Shown here: piece after piece, positions 36,130-45,974 of the stretch
Layout: each line of letters starts with the position of its first letter
Position numbering within the stretch: position 1 is the stretch's first letter
Origin: UBA5486 sp036744795
GTDB taxonomy: Bacteria; Bacillota; UBA4882; UBA10575
Length of the DNA: 64,000 bases
Reading direction: 5' to 3'
NCBI GenBank assembly: GCA_036744795.1
Contig: DAIOHK010000011.1
Location: 3,976-67,975 of the forward strand
Position numbers and translations under genes: made by a program
The notes under the pieces: generated by a model
What the model was told of the DNA's origin: nothing
What the model saw: the letters and a program-made list of their open reading frames with translations, nothing else
Databases searched by the model: none

Positions 36130-38238
36130 CTAATCACCTTCCTCCGATCCTTTTATAAATATTTTCTTTTTGCCTTGAAGCAAAACATAAAATAATAGAA
36201 TAAGCGGATATAATAGTGAGGTTCCGACCATTACTATTCCAGAGTCATTAACTATTAATGCCACCACACCAGTAAATACAGTCGTAGATATACCCTGCCA
36301 ATACCATTCATCTTTAAGTTTGTTAAAGAGAGGCTGTTTTCCTGCTAACCTCAGAAAAATAAAGAACAAAACAAAGATTACCAAAAGAAGCTTCGTTAGT
36401 ATATTATAATTAATTAATCTTATATTCATCCTTATTTTCCTCAAAGCAATCATCACCAGTAAATCCCAACGACCGGCACTTAATAATTGGAAAGCATTAC
36501 TTATATGAGTCTTTGTTTGGAAACCAGGTATAAAAAAGATAATTGAAAAGCCAAAGAGCAATAGTAAAAAAAGAAGGAACAAATTCCACCGGGCCTCCTT
36601 CTTATCTTTGTTGTGATAGCAAACTAAAACTGATGCAAAAACAGCAGCAACCCCGCCCCCAAAATTCGCCCCCCAATTTGGTGAAAAAATAACTAACGAA
36701 CAGATACCCATTACCAGGCCAATTCCGCCTCGCCACCTAAAACCGGTAAAAAAATAAGTTGTTCCAATTAACAATGACCCTAATAGGAGTCCAGCATATT
36801 CATTTCCTAATCCATAAAATCGGGCACCAACAATCGGGTTTGGTCCTAATAAAGATTTTTTCATTATCCCTGTACCTAACAGCAAATCAAGGAGGATTAC
36901 CAATGCGGTTGTGATTAGGATACCGCAAAAAGCCCGGTTTTTTGTTTTATAGAATGCTAAATACAACAACCAAAGGAGAAGCGTAATTAAGATGAGTAAA
37001 ACTATAACTACTATGATATTTTCTATTTTAAAAGGAGCAATTACTAGCAAAGAAAGAGGGAAAACCGAAGCAAGTAAAAGAGTCTCCTTTATTAGAGAAG
37101 TAACTTTATTCCAGGGCATCAACATCAAGATTATTGATACAAATAGAATCCCAATCAAAAAATAAATATAATAACGGAGAATCAGCTTTCTTTGTGCCAG
37201 ATTTCTATACCAGTCTTCACTTTTTTTACTAAGTTCCTTCCAATCTCCTGCCATAGCAATTGAAACTTCTTCTTTTACTTGCTGGTTAATTTTTAAGCAA
37301 GCAAAGATGGTTAAAGTTAGATCCCCGATCGTTAATAAACCTTTTTCTCTGGTTGAAGTAGAATAGAGAAGTCCTTCTTCCCCTTGTTTTTTATAAATAA
37401 TGACCGGAAGTAGATTTTCTTCTTGAAGAATCCGTGACTCGGATGGAGATGCTGAAAAAAGAATGAAAGTAGTATCAAATAAAGTTTGCCTAATTATTTG
37501 CCCAACAAAATCATCAATCCTTTGTATAGATAGCTTCCTTAAATCAACAAGATGGGAATCTGGAATAAATCTCTGATAAGCTTCCAGTCTTTCCAGATCG
37601 CCGGTATCAATACAAATCAGATCAGCATCAACTAAAATGCTTTGCACTTCCGCCAAAATCTGAAGGTAATTAGTACAATACCCAAAAGGAAATTTAGGAT
37701 CATAGGATAATACTTCCGGACCAATTACCTCATAATCCACTTTACCATTTCTATCAGTAAGCAAAGTTAGAATAGAGCGGTTTGCCTTCCATGGTAAATC
37801 GGAATTACCTATTAATGCAGTTTTCTTTCCCTCTTTATGTAAAATTGAACCTAATAAACCAATTTGTGTTGACCATAGAAACTGATACCGATTTAAACCA
37901 CCATTGGCAAGCAACTTTTTTTTCTCTCTAGTTAGAAGTTCATTGAATTCAGGGGAATCGCTAAGCAAAGAAGTCGCAAAACCAGAATTAACCGCAGCAT
38001 AAAACTTTTCCGGAGTTAATCTCCCCTCTACCCGGGCGGGTATAAACCCAAAGCCCCCGTTCTTTAAAAGGTAATTAAGATTAGGATATAAATCATTTGT
38101 AAAATCATAAAAATCTATTCGAGTCATATTAATGATAATTACCTTAGATGGGGAACTCTCCTTACTAAGGGTGGTTCCATCAACCGGCAGCAGAAAAAGG
38201 AGAAAAAGAAGGAGCAGAAGAAAATAGAGCTTCTTCAT
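36130..38238 (-). CDS. Large membrane protein with AlkP-like extracytoplasmic domain
   Basis: 702 residues. An N-terminal hydrophobic segment is followed by an extracytoplasmic domain (about 25-340) with VIIINMTRID, PNLNYLLKNGGFG and a late DTTFILFSASPSE; this arrangement resembles the alkaline-phosphatase/sulfatase fold, but several metal ligands are not evident. About ten membrane helices occupy the C-terminal half. It ends three bases before the baseplate-J-like gene start, so the two are probably co-expressed. Function unknown; a cell-envelope polymer role is a guess. Confidence 0.6.
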   Translation of the reverse strand: MKKLYFLLLLLFLLFLLPVDGTTLSKESSPSKVIIINMTRIDFYDFTNDLYPNLNYLLKNGGFGFIPARVEGRLTPEKFYAAVNSGFATSLLSDSPEFNELLTREKKKLLANGGLNRYQFLWSTQIGLLGSILHKEGKKTALIGNSDLPWKANRSILTLLTDRNGKVDYEVIGPEVLSYDPKFPFGYCTNYLQILAEVQSILVDADLICIDTGDLERLEAYQRFIPDSHLVDLRKLSIQRIDDFVGQIIRQTLFDTTFILFSASPSESRILQEENLLPVIIYKKQGEEGLLYSTSTREKGLLTIGDLTLTIFACLKINQQVKEEVSIAMAGDWKELSKKSEDWYRNLAQRKLILRYYIYFLIGILFVSIILMLMPWNKVTSLIKETLLLASVFPLSLLVIAPFKIENIIVVIVLLILITLLLWLLYLAFYKTKNRAFCGILITTALVILLDLLLGTGIMKKSLLGPNPIVGARFYGLGNEYAGLLLGSLLIGTTYFFTGFRWRGGIGLVMGICSLVIFSPNWGANFGGGVAAVFASVLVCYHNKDKKEARWNLFLLFLLLLFGFSIIFFIPGFQTKTHISNAFQLLSAGRWDLLVMIALRKIRMNIRLINYNILTKLLLVIFVLFFIFLRLAGKQPLFNKLKDEWYWQGISTTVFTGVVALIVNDSGIVMVGTSLLYPLILLFYVLLQGKKKIFIKGSEEGD

Positions 38239-38308
38239 TGGTAATCCCCTAATAATCCTTAATCTTATTGATCATAACTTAATTGTTCCTTTTCTGTCAA
38301 TATTGTCC

Positions 38309-39331
38309 TCAATTAATTATCACTTTTTTCCAATAATGTTTTATAATAACCTGTAAAACTGCTCCAATTGGTACCGCAAAAACAATCCCAATAAACCCGA
38401 ACAGCTCACCACCGATTAGTAATAAAAAAATCACACTCAGAGGGTGTAAACCAACTTTTCCACCAATAATTTTGGGATAAATTACGATCGATTCTAATTG
38501 ATTAACAATGAAAAAAAGAACTACTACATAAATGGCTTTCCATAGTGAAGTCTGTGCTGCTAGAAATATGGCCGGTGCTGCTCCAATTACTGGGCCAAAG
38601 TAAGGTATAAGATTAAAAGCCCCTGCCAAAGCACCAATTAAAACAGCCAAATCAACCTGGAGAAAAAGTAGGCCTAACGTTAGAATAATCCCCACTACTA
38701 AAGATGATAAAGCTTGAGCCCGCAAATACCCGGTGATCACCCTCAGTACCTCTAATGCCATATCCTGATCTTCCTGGAACAGTTTTTTACTCCAAATTAT
38801 GGCGGCCCGCCTGAAACTTTCCAGATCGCGACTGAAATAAAAAGCAAGAATCGGTACCAGGAGTAAAAAGAGGATTTGGGAAAAAAACGAAAGTAATAAA
38901 GAAGCCAGCCTCAGAAGGAAAAGGCGGAGGAACTCTTCTCCTCGAAACAAAGCCTCATTTAATATGTTTCTAATGTTCTGAGGTAGACTAAATCTTTTAT
39001 ATTCCAGGTTTAACTTCAAATACCACTTTTGAATATCCCTAACATAAACCGGAAGTTTAGTTAATGCTTTATTTAAATCCTGCAATAAACCCGGAAGAAA
39101 TATTACCACCAAAACACTACAAAAAACAAACAAAAGTAAAAAAACAGTGATTACTGCAGCTGTCCGACTAGCACCTTTCCTTTCAAACCATTTAACTACA
39201 GGTTCCAGAAGAAAAGCTAAGAAAAATGCAAAGAAAAAAGGAAGAATAACCCGGGGAAAAAATACTAGAGCACTAATAAAAAAAAGCACCAGTATTATTA
39301 GGATAATTTGGGGCAAAACTTTCCGTCCCAT
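38309..39331 (-). CDS. AI-2E family transporter (permease)
   Basis: 340 residues with about eight membrane segments. The conserved FNLIPYFGPVIGAAPAIFLA, FLLEPVVKWFERKG and IIGGKVGLHPLSVIFLLLIGG are family signatures. Substrates vary in this family (ions or small molecules); none can be assigned here. Confidence 0.88.
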   Translation of the reverse strand: MGRKVLPQIILIILVLFFISALVFFPRVILPFFFAFFLAFLLEPVVKWFERKGASRTAAVITVFLLLFVFCSVLVVIFLPGLLQDLNKALTKLPVYVRDIQKWYLKLNLEYKRFSLPQNIRNILNEALFRGEEFLRLFLLRLASLLLSFFSQILFLLLVPILAFYFSRDLESFRRAAIIWSKKLFQEDQDMALEVLRVITGYLRAQALSSLVVGIILTLGLLFLQVDLAVLIGALAGAFNLIPYFGPVIGAAPAIFLAAQTSLWKAIYVVVLFFIVNQLESIVIYPKIIGGKVGLHPLSVIFLLLIGGELFGFIGIVFAVPIGAVLQVIIKHYWKKVIIN

Positions 39332-39360
39332 CTTCCTCTTCCTCAGTTCATTTTTAAAAA

Positions 39361-39383
39361 CAAATGGCCAAAATGGCCATTTG
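39361..39383 (-). terminator. Hairpin terminator after the small membrane protein gene
   Basis: CAAATGGCC-AAAAT-GGCCATTTG, a perfect 9-bp stem, followed on the minus strand by TTTTTAAAAA. Lies between 39407 and the AI-2E gene. Confidence 0.7.
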
Positions 39384-39406
39384 TAGGATATAAGGAAATA
39401 ACTGTT

Positions 39407-39610
39407 TTATCTTACCCGTCTCCGATTTGGAAACAGTCTCCGTATTAGGCCAAAATTGCCAGTTTGCCCCATAAAAGATAGTACAGAGTCTCCAGCTTTT
39501 TCAAAGATTGTTCTTCGCATTTTACCCTTCCTTCTACCAAGCGTCATCGCTGTTCCGATCGCTACTCCTAAGAGGCTACCTGTTAAAAAGCCACGGAATG
39601 TGCGTCTCAT
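39407..39610 (-). CDS. Small basic membrane protein, YtxH-like
   Basis: 67 residues. A glycine-rich hydrophobic segment (GFLTGSLLGVAIGTAMTL) is followed by a very basic tail, as in YtxH-like proteins. Good ribosome site (AAGGAGG) before the ATG. Function unknown. Confidence 0.6.
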   Translation of the reverse strand: MRRTFRGFLTGSLLGVAIGTAMTLGRRKGKMRRTIFEKAGDSVLSFMGQTGNFGLIRRLFPNRRRVR

Positions 39611-39678
39611 CCGCCTTACCTCCTTAATAATCTCTCTTTAAAAATGAATTTAATTACTCATCACTAGTCGCCAGTTTA

Positions 39679-39698
39679 TTGAATGACAGCCTTTGTAA
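39679..39698. repeat. Short intergenic repeat TTGAATGACAGCCTTTGTAA
   Basis: Nearly identical to 9376-9395 and 63629-63647. Confidence 0.45.
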
Positions 39699-39829
39699 GA
39701 ATGAAACTATTCTCTTCATCCTTTCATCTGTTCCAGTAAAACTGGGTTGACAACTTCTTATCATTATCTAAAAATAGTATAACCTGCTGCTAGCAGATAT
39801 TAACCAGACAAAGATCTGGTAATATGTTT

Positions 39830-39870
39830 GAGGAAATTGCATAATTACCTTGGATATCCATTTAACCATT
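39830..39870. repeat. Partial GCATAATT-family element (one end)
   Basis: GAGGAAATTGCATAATTACC followed by TTGGATATCCATTTAACCA matches the reverse complement of the right side of copy A; the rest of the element is absent. Confidence 0.5.
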
Positions 39871-39989
39871 TTCTTATTATACCTTTTCTTCACAAAAACA
39901 AAATATTATCTGAGACTAATTTGAAGGATTAAATACTGGTAGGTACGAATATCATTTTAAGCCCAAAAAATATTCCGGAGGTCTTTTCT

Positions 39990-41309
39990 ATGCCAGTCAT
40001 TGAGTTTTTTCGCAACCTTTATTGTAAACATCATAAAGAATCAATCCATCCAGAGCAGCGTATACATCAAAACATCCGTATAAATATCCTTCATGGTATT
40101 TTTAGTATTGCCGCCATAAATATGGTTAATCCCTTTATCAGTATCTTTGCTATGGGGTTGGGAGCATCTCAGATGCATGTTGCTCTCCTCTCCTCTGCAC
40201 CGGCAGTCGTTAGCCTACTAGCTATGATCCCTGGAGCTAAGTATATTGATAAAAGCAGTAAAAAAAAGGAAGCTACTCTACTATTCATGTTTGCCAATCG
40301 ACTCTTTTATCTGTCTTTAATCCTAATTCCTTTTTTCCCATCTTCCTTGCGTCCTTTAGTTCTTGTAATACTCATTGCCCTGATGAATTTTCCGGGAGCT
40401 ATTGCCAATGTTGGGTGGCAATCTTTTATTTCTGAATTGATCCCCCCCGATCATCGCGCAACTGCGTTTGCCTCCCGTAATCGAATTATGAGCTTAGTGG
40501 GGACCATGGTCACCTTGATTACAGGTTTACTACTTGATCATTTGAAATTCCCCTTTAGTTACCAACTGATGTTTATGGCCGCCTTTCTTACTTCCTTGGT
40601 CGAGCTCCAAGTCTTTAATTTACTGGAAGAAACTAATCACTTACCTGCTGAAACTCATTCCCAGCAATCTACCAATGCACCCTCTTCCTTTTTAACTAAT
40701 ATCAAGGAAATCTTCTCTGAAACCCATTTTCTCAGGTATACATTAGCTTCTATTTTCTTCTATTTTACCTGGCAGATACCATGGCCACTTTTTAGTTGGT
40801 ATCGAGTTAAAATCCTTGGTGCTAACAATGTTTGGATCAGTATTTTCAGCCTAATGAGTACCCTAGGTTCATTAATAGGTTTTAGATTTTGGATTAATTT
40901 TATAGAAAAATATGGTAATATTAAAACATTGTTTTTTTCTACTCTCTATATTTTTATTGTCCCTGCTGTTCACGCTTTTTTTAGTAATCTTTATGCCATT
41001 GCTGCCGCTGAGTTATTAGCCGGAGCGATGTTCGCCGGGGTAAACCTTGCTCTTTTCAATACCCTACTCGAAGTTACACCAAATAAAAGAAAAACTTCTT
41101 ATATTGCCTATTATAATTCTGCGGTAACCTGCGCCACAATTATTTCCCCAATCGCCGGGGTATCACTACTAAAAATAATGGATTTTAAATGGGCTTTTAT
41201 AATCTGTGCTCTTCTCCGTATATTAGGAAGTTTTTGTTTTTTAATACTTAGCTTGATTGAAGAAAAAGAAAAAAATGCCCACAGCAAGCTGGGGCACGTC
41301 AAAGGATAA
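39990..41309 (+). CDS. MFS transporter
   Basis: 439 residues with about twelve membrane helices and a central loop near 220-245. The start follows CCGGAGG. The loop after helix 4 carries PPDHRATAFASRNRI, the MFS-type A-like position. No specific drug or sugar subfamily is clear. One of only two plus-strand protein genes in the window. Confidence 0.85.
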   Translation: MPVIEFFRNLYCKHHKESIHPEQRIHQNIRINILHGIFSIAAINMVNPFISIFAMGLGASQMHVALLSSAPAVVSLLAMIPGAKYIDKSSKKKEATLLFMFANRLFYLSLILIPFFPSSLRPLVLVILIALMNFPGAIANVGWQSFISELIPPDHRATAFASRNRIMSLVGTMVTLITGLLLDHLKFPFSYQLMFMAAFLTSLVELQVFNLLEETNHLPAETHSQQSTNAPSSFLTNIKEIFSETHFLRYTLASIFFYFTWQIPWPLFSWYRVKILGANNVWISIFSLMSTLGSLIGFRFWINFIEKYGNIKTLFFSTLYIFIVPAVHAFFSNLYAIAAAELLAGAMFAGVNLALFNTLLEVTPNKRKTSYIAYYNSAVTCATIISPIAGVSLLKIMDFKWAFIICALLRILGSFCFLILSLIEEKEKNAHSKLGHVKG

Positions 41310-41373
41310 TAATCCTATTTATGTTATAATTTCTGCGTGGGCAGAAGTTGTTTCTTGGTTCAGGTGAATTTCT

Positions 41374-41802
41374 TCAGGCATTTTCAAAGGAGTACTCAGT
41401 CACTACCTCGGCCTTTAAAGAACTCCGTACCGAACAATACTTTTCCATGGAAAGATTAACCGCGCGGGAAATCGCCGCTTCAGTTAACCCTTTTCCTTTA
41501 AGAATTAGATCAATCTTAATTCTGGTAAAACCTCGGGGATTTTCTGCAGCTCGTTCCCCTTCTAGCTCCATTGAGAAACTTGTTAATTCGATCCGGGATT
41601 TTTTTAAAATAAGTACCACATCAATACCCATACATCCTCCCAGTCCGAAAAGGATTAGTTCCATAGGAGTCGGACCCGAACCTCTACCTCCGGCTTCAAT
41701 AGAAGCATCAGTCATTATTGTTTTCCCTGCGCCACCCGTAGACTCAAAACCTAATACTCCATCCCATTTTAAACTAGCTTTCAATCTAAAATCTCCTTTC
41801 AT
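41374..41802 (-). CDS. OsmC family protein
   Basis: 142 residues. The two family cysteines are in LGGCMGIDVVLIL and KYCSVRSSL, as in OsmC/Ohr-type thiol peroxidases. Cytoplasmic. Reduces organic hydroperoxides in characterised members. Confidence 0.87.
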   Translation of the reverse strand: MKGDFRLKASLKWDGVLGFESTGGAGKTIMTDASIEAGGRGSGPTPMELILFGLGGCMGIDVVLILKKSRIELTSFSMELEGERAAENPRGFTRIKIDLILKGKGLTEAAISRAVNLSMEKYCSVRSSLKAEVVTEYSFENA

Positions 41803-41832
41803 TCTTTTATTATGTAATTTACTTGCCTGGCG

Positions 41833-41853
41833 GTAGCCAGCGTAAGCGACTAC
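41833..41853. repeat. Repeat GTAGCCAGCG...GCGACTAC
   Basis: 21-bp imperfect palindrome, identical but for one base to 49314-49334. Here it partly overlaps the thpR stop codon. Confidence 0.5.
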
Positions 41854-42404
41854 CTACTAAGCTCAAACTTTTCTAGGACTTGATAAATAGATCCTTGAAA
41901 GGTTAACTTACTCTCAATCAAAGCAAACTCCTCCACGCTCATCTTACCTTTTACTCCTTTTTTAAAGAGAGCAAAATCCACTATTGCCGGGGAATCTTTT
42001 ACCCGCCCCAAGGTTAGATGGGGTATAAATGGTCGTTTATCTAATTTGACATTATCAGCTACTTTTTTACAGGTTTCCGTTACTTGATTGGCTAATCTAA
42101 TCATTTCCGTCTCCCCCTCTTTTAGACCTAACCAAAATACCCTTGGAGCTTTCCAAGAAGGAAAGGCACCGCTTTCACCAATAGTAATTGTAAAGGCCGA
42201 ATTCTTCGTAGCTATGCTTTTTAAACACGGGGAAAGTTTTGCAACCACATTAGGAGATTGCTCCCCCAAAAAAAATAGGGTAAAGTGGCTTTGTCTACTG
42301 TCTATCCACTTAACCCCGGATGAAGTTGGTGATACCATTCCTAAAAATTCGGCTACCACTTGTTGAAGCTGTTCCGTTAATTTAACTGCCACAAAAAGCC
42401 TCAT
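41850..42404 (-). CDS. thpR: RNA 2',3'-cyclic phosphodiesterase
   Basis: 184 residues with both HxT(L) catalytic motifs: HFTL at residues 40-43 and HLTLGRV near 130. Opens RNA 2',3'-cyclic phosphates; older name 2'-5' RNA ligase. Overlaps the metallophosphoesterase gene by four bases (ATGA). Confidence 0.9.
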   Translation of the reverse strand: MRLFVAVKLTEQLQQVVAEFLGMVSPTSSGVKWIDSRQSHFTLFFLGEQSPNVVAKLSPCLKSIATKNSAFTITIGESGAFPSWKAPRVFWLGLKEGETEMIRLANQVTETCKKVADNVKLDKRPFIPHLTLGRVKDSPAIVDFALFKKGVKGKMSVEEFALIESKLTFQGSIYQVLEKFELSR

Positions 42405-43867
42405 TTTAAATCACTCCCTGTTTCTTCCTGATTTTCAATCTCCACCGTCTTTGCTTGGTTGATTACTTTTCGCTCTAAAATAAACTTACCATGGATACTA
42501 TAGACCCGGATTAGATCTACTGCCGCAAGATGGTACTCTCCCCCGGTCTGATCAAAGTGAAGAAGAGCTACACTGTAAGGAATAGAATCGTTAGCTAGAC
42601 CTCTAACCCCAGCCGCTCCAGTAGTACCAGCATTAATGTAAACAGTATCACCAGTCTCAGTAATACCTGGTTTATGATCATGACCATGTAAAACAACAGG
42701 CACCTGGCCTTCTACCTCAGATGCCAGCTTTTTATTATGAACCGCCAGGATATCAATTTTTGCATCGGAATCTTCCAGTTCCTTCTGTAAAATTCCAGCC
42801 TCTACTTTTAATTGATCATCTCCAGCCATTAGACTTTTTGGGTTCCGAACCGCCGGATCCTCCCAACCCATAATCTTCAAACCATGAGATTTATATATTC
42901 GTTTTGTCATTACAATTACATTTTTATACTTTCTTAATTTGGAGACTACCTCAGGAGAATCGTGGTTTCCCGGAATAAACAAATATTTAATCCCCAGATT
43001 ATTAATCTTCCTGTTTACCTCCGCTTCGAGCATTGTACCATAATCCGTCAAGTCCCCGGTATCTATAAGCATATCAACCCCAAAACCCTCTATTACTTTC
43101 TGAATAAACTCTACAGCCGCAGGATTATTATGAATATCCGAAACATGTAATACCTTTAATTCCCCTTCCACTTTGGCCAAAGGGGATAAATTATCTACTT
43201 GAGAAAAAAGGGAATCTAAATTCCCGGCCACCATTGATAATTTTCTACTAAACTCAGGTAGACGGGACAATCCCTGGTCAATTAAGCTTAAAGCCCAGGG
43301 TGCAGCCTCTAAAGCCCCTTCATAACGCGGGTTATTAAAGGCTTCCTGATTATAGTTAACCATTACCCCGCCCATCACAAACAGCACCAGTAATACCCCG
43401 GCTGTAACCATTCTCCATAAACGTTGAAAGCGGCGCCAACCAAAGATTAATGCAATAACTCCCCCAGCTACTCCACCAATCAGGCATAATTTAGCCAAGA
43501 AAAGATAGATACTCTCCCTCAATTTCAAAGCAAAACCAGAGATATATTGGTTAGTATCAGTAATACCCAATAACTCGTGTTGTAATAATGCCATATCTAT
43601 CCGGTCAATAGTGGCTGATAGGACTACTGGCCAATGATGAGTTTCTGCCTTAATTTCACCCAAAGGAGGAATATTCAACCGGGTTTCACCAGGCCAACCC
43701 CATTGGAAATCCAAACGAAGATCAAAAGGGCCAAAGCTTACTTTCATTTCTCCTAGAGCGGATAATAAGAAGGCAAAGATCAACAAAGCAAAAAAGATCG
43801 ACAGGGTTTTCTTCCCAGTTTGCTTCCAATATACCTGTTTCGGTTGTTTTTTTAATTTATTTAGCAT
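42401..43867 (-). CDS. Membrane metallophosphoesterase
   Basis: 488 residues. Membrane segments near 20-40 and two more near 130-185 precede a calcineurin-like phosphoesterase domain with all metal motifs: LHVSDIHNN, DTGDLTDYG, PGNHDS, AVHN and VLHGHDHKPG. The catalytic part probably faces outward. Substrate unknown. Translationally coupled to thpR. Confidence 0.83.
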   Translation of the reverse strand: MLNKLKKQPKQVYWKQTGKKTLSIFFALLIFAFLLSALGEMKVSFGPFDLRLDFQWGWPGETRLNIPPLGEIKAETHHWPVVLSATIDRIDMALLQHELLGITDTNQYISGFALKLRESIYLFLAKLCLIGGVAGGVIALIFGWRRFQRLWRMVTAGVLLVLFVMGGVMVNYNQEAFNNPRYEGALEAAPWALSLIDQGLSRLPEFSRKLSMVAGNLDSLFSQVDNLSPLAKVEGELKVLHVSDIHNNPAAVEFIQKVIEGFGVDMLIDTGDLTDYGTMLEAEVNRKINNLGIKYLFIPGNHDSPEVVSKLRKYKNVIVMTKRIYKSHGLKIMGWEDPAVRNPKSLMAGDDQLKVEAGILQKELEDSDAKIDILAVHNKKLASEVEGQVPVVLHGHDHKPGITETGDTVYINAGTTGAAGVRGLANDSIPYSVALLHFDQTGGEYHLAAVDLIRVYSIHGKFILERKVINQAKTVEIENQEETGSDLK

Positions 43868-43923
43868 ATCCTTTTACACCCTGTACTTTTTACTTCTTTA
43901 TTTGAAAGTAATGAGCATCGAGC

Positions 43924-45408
43924 CTATGCTGTCTTCAATAAAACTCTTCTAAACTCCTCACCGGAAATTTTCTCCTTTGATAAAAGAAAATCAGCCAGAC
44001 GATTGAGAGTCTCTATCTTTCCATGCAATAAGCTTTTAACTCGCTCTTCTTGCTTAGCAAGAATCTGATTAAATACTTCATTAATCTGATTTTTCGGCGT
44101 AAATTCTTCATCAACAATCCCTAAAGTAGAAATTCCACTATTAATAATCTGTTTAGTCAAATTTGCCGCTTGTTGAAAATCATTAGTTGCACCCGTGCTT
44201 CTTTCCCCATAAACCACTTCTTCAGCTACGGCACCCCCTAAAAAGACGGCTATTTGATCTTCCATATATTCTTTTGTGTATAAATAATGTTCCTCTTTAC
44301 CTGCTGGGCGCATAAAACCTAAGGCTTTTCCCCGGGAGGTAACTGTTAAACTAGCAACCGATTGCGGATTCAACATCTCACTGATTAATGCATGGCCGGA
44401 CTCATGAATAGCTACCCGGCGAAGTTCTTCCCGATGAGGCTTTCTCTCCAATTTTTCTCCAAGAATCACCTTATCGATAGCTTCTTCTAATTCATCCCCA
44501 CCAATCTCCTTTTTACCTTTACGGAAACTAAGGATCGCAGCCTCATTAACCAACGATTCCAAATGAGCTCCAGAAAAACCAAAGGTATCTTCAGCTATCT
44601 TTTTTAGGTTAACATTAGAAGCTAAGGGCTTATTTCTAGTATGAATCTCAAGGATCTTCAGTCTTCCCTCTTTCTCCGGAAGATCTACTTTGACCTGACG
44701 GTCAAATCTACCAGGACGCTGCAGCGCCTCATCTAGCAAATCAGCACGATTAGTAGCACCAATTACCAAAACTTTCACATCTTCGGAGGACTTTATTCCA
44801 TCCATCTCCACCAGTAATTGGTTTAAAGTTTGGTCATACTCCAAATGGGAGGTGTGTTTACCTCTTTTTCCTCCCAACACTTCCAACTCATCAATAAAAA
44901 TAATAGCACTCTTCTTACCTAACTTATTAGCCAGCTTTCGAGCCCGGGCAAAGAGTTGTCGCACTCTTTGAGCACCGACACCAGCATACATTTGGATGAA
45001 CTCCGAACCCGATGAGGCAAGAAAAACCGAATCTGTATAATAAGCTGCGGCCTTAGCCATCAAAGTCTTCCCGGTTCCGGGAGGTCCACTCAAAAGTATT
45101 CCTTTTAATGGTCTAATCCCTAATTCCTTGATCTCTTTTTCCTCTTTTAGAAAATTAAGAGCCTCAACCAGTTCACGTTTAGCTACTTCTTGACCACCGA
45201 TATCCTGAAAAGTTACTGGAGAAGCTGTCTCTTTCTCTCCGGTATATTCCAAGGTCTCAAAATTTTTCTCCATACCTCGGCCTTGAACATAAAAGCGTAG
45301 AAATAAAAATGCTCCGCCAATTAGTAAAAAAGGTGTTGGATCCATACCACGAGCAAGTAAAAAGATAAACAAACCAGCCATAACACCTATAAGCGCTTCT
45401 TTTCCCAT
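43924..45408 (-). CDS. Short FtsH-like membrane AAA protease
   Basis: 494 residues, shorter than ordinary FtsH (about 600-650) because the extracytoplasmic domain between its two N-terminal membrane segments is almost absent. AAA motifs: GPPGTGKTLMAKAAA, IIFIDELEVLGG and ALQRPGRFDRQ. The zinc site is intact: HESGH near residue 337 and the third-ligand region GATNDFQQA. Its start overlaps the stop of the small membrane gene upstream (TAATG), so the pair is coupled. Likely a specialised paralog alongside a regular ftsH elsewhere. Confidence 0.85.
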   Translation of the reverse strand: MGKEALIGVMAGLFIFLLARGMDPTPFLLIGGAFLFLRFYVQGRGMEKNFETLEYTGEKETASPVTFQDIGGQEVAKRELVEALNFLKEEKEIKELGIRPLKGILLSGPPGTGKTLMAKAAAYYTDSVFLASSGSEFIQMYAGVGAQRVRQLFARARKLANKLGKKSAIIFIDELEVLGGKRGKHTSHLEYDQTLNQLLVEMDGIKSSEDVKVLVIGATNRADLLDEALQRPGRFDRQVKVDLPEKEGRLKILEIHTRNKPLASNVNLKKIAEDTFGFSGAHLESLVNEAAILSFRKGKKEIGGDELEEAIDKVILGEKLERKPHREELRRVAIHESGHALISEMLNPQSVASLTVTSRGKALGFMRPAGKEEHYLYTKEYMEDQIAVFLGGAVAEEVVYGERSTGATNDFQQAANLTKQIINSGISTLGIVDEEFTPKNQINEVFNQILAKQEERVKSLLHGKIETLNRLADFLLSKEKISGEEFRRVLLKTA

Positions 45409-45974
45409 TAGCTTCTCCCTCCTTCCAAGGAATTAGGAAGATTCGAAGTATACCTGGGTACTACTTTAAAATAAGCAATATTTTGCTTTTTAAGTTGTAT
45501 ATAATAAAAATTATTTCCCAGATAAACCCGGAAATCCCCTTTTTCTTCATCCTGTAATGACTGGAGACTTTCATATAAAGCGCTGTACTCTCCAGTATTT
45601 TTTGCTTCTTCCAAAGCAAAACTAAGCTTATAGTATACCTCTTCTAAATCTCCAGCAGACTTGTTTTCTATTATAACTTCAGTAACCTTTTTATTCTTTT
45701 TTACTTGTTGTACTTGACGAATAAATGGTTCAAGAGTTTCTTTTAAATTATCTACATTTTCGGGGTCTAATTTGATGAAAATATCGATTTCTTGCCCTCT
45801 CTCCTGTAATCGAAAGCTTTCAACTTCCGGCATAGAATCAACCCATCTTTGTAAAGGGTTACGTTTTAATAAGCGTTCCGCTAATTTTTCCCCACCAAAC
45901 AGGAGCCCGGTGGTGATCAAAAAAACCAAAGTAATAAATAATATCTTTTTTAGGCTCCAGTATTTCCGGGACAT
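45408..45974 (-). CDS. Small membrane protein coupled to FtsH-like protease
   Basis: 188 residues with one N-terminal membrane segment (ILFITLVFLITTGLLFGG) and an extracytoplasmic remainder of mixed alpha/beta character containing VEVSF-type strands and a charged helix. Not recognised. Translational coupling to the protease, which itself lacks an outside domain, suggests it supplies an extracytoplasmic partner or adaptor. Confidence 0.6.
   Translation of the reverse strand: MSRKYWSLKKILFITLVFLITTGLLFGGEKLAERLLKRNPLQRWVDSMPEVESFRLQERGQEIDIFIKLDPENVDNLKETLEPFIRQVQQVKKNKKVTEVIIENKSAGDLEEVYYKLSFALEEAKNTGEYSALYESLQSLQDEEKGDFRVYLGNNFYYIQLKKQNIAYFKVVPRYTSNLPNSLEGGRS

Larger units (their letters stand above)
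39611..39989. other. Intergenic region with repeat fragments
   Basis: No gene seen. Contains the TTGAATGACAGCCTTTGTAA repeat (39679-39698) and a partial GCATAATT-family end (39830-39870). The promoter of the plus-strand MFS gene should lie near its right side. Confidence 0.5.
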
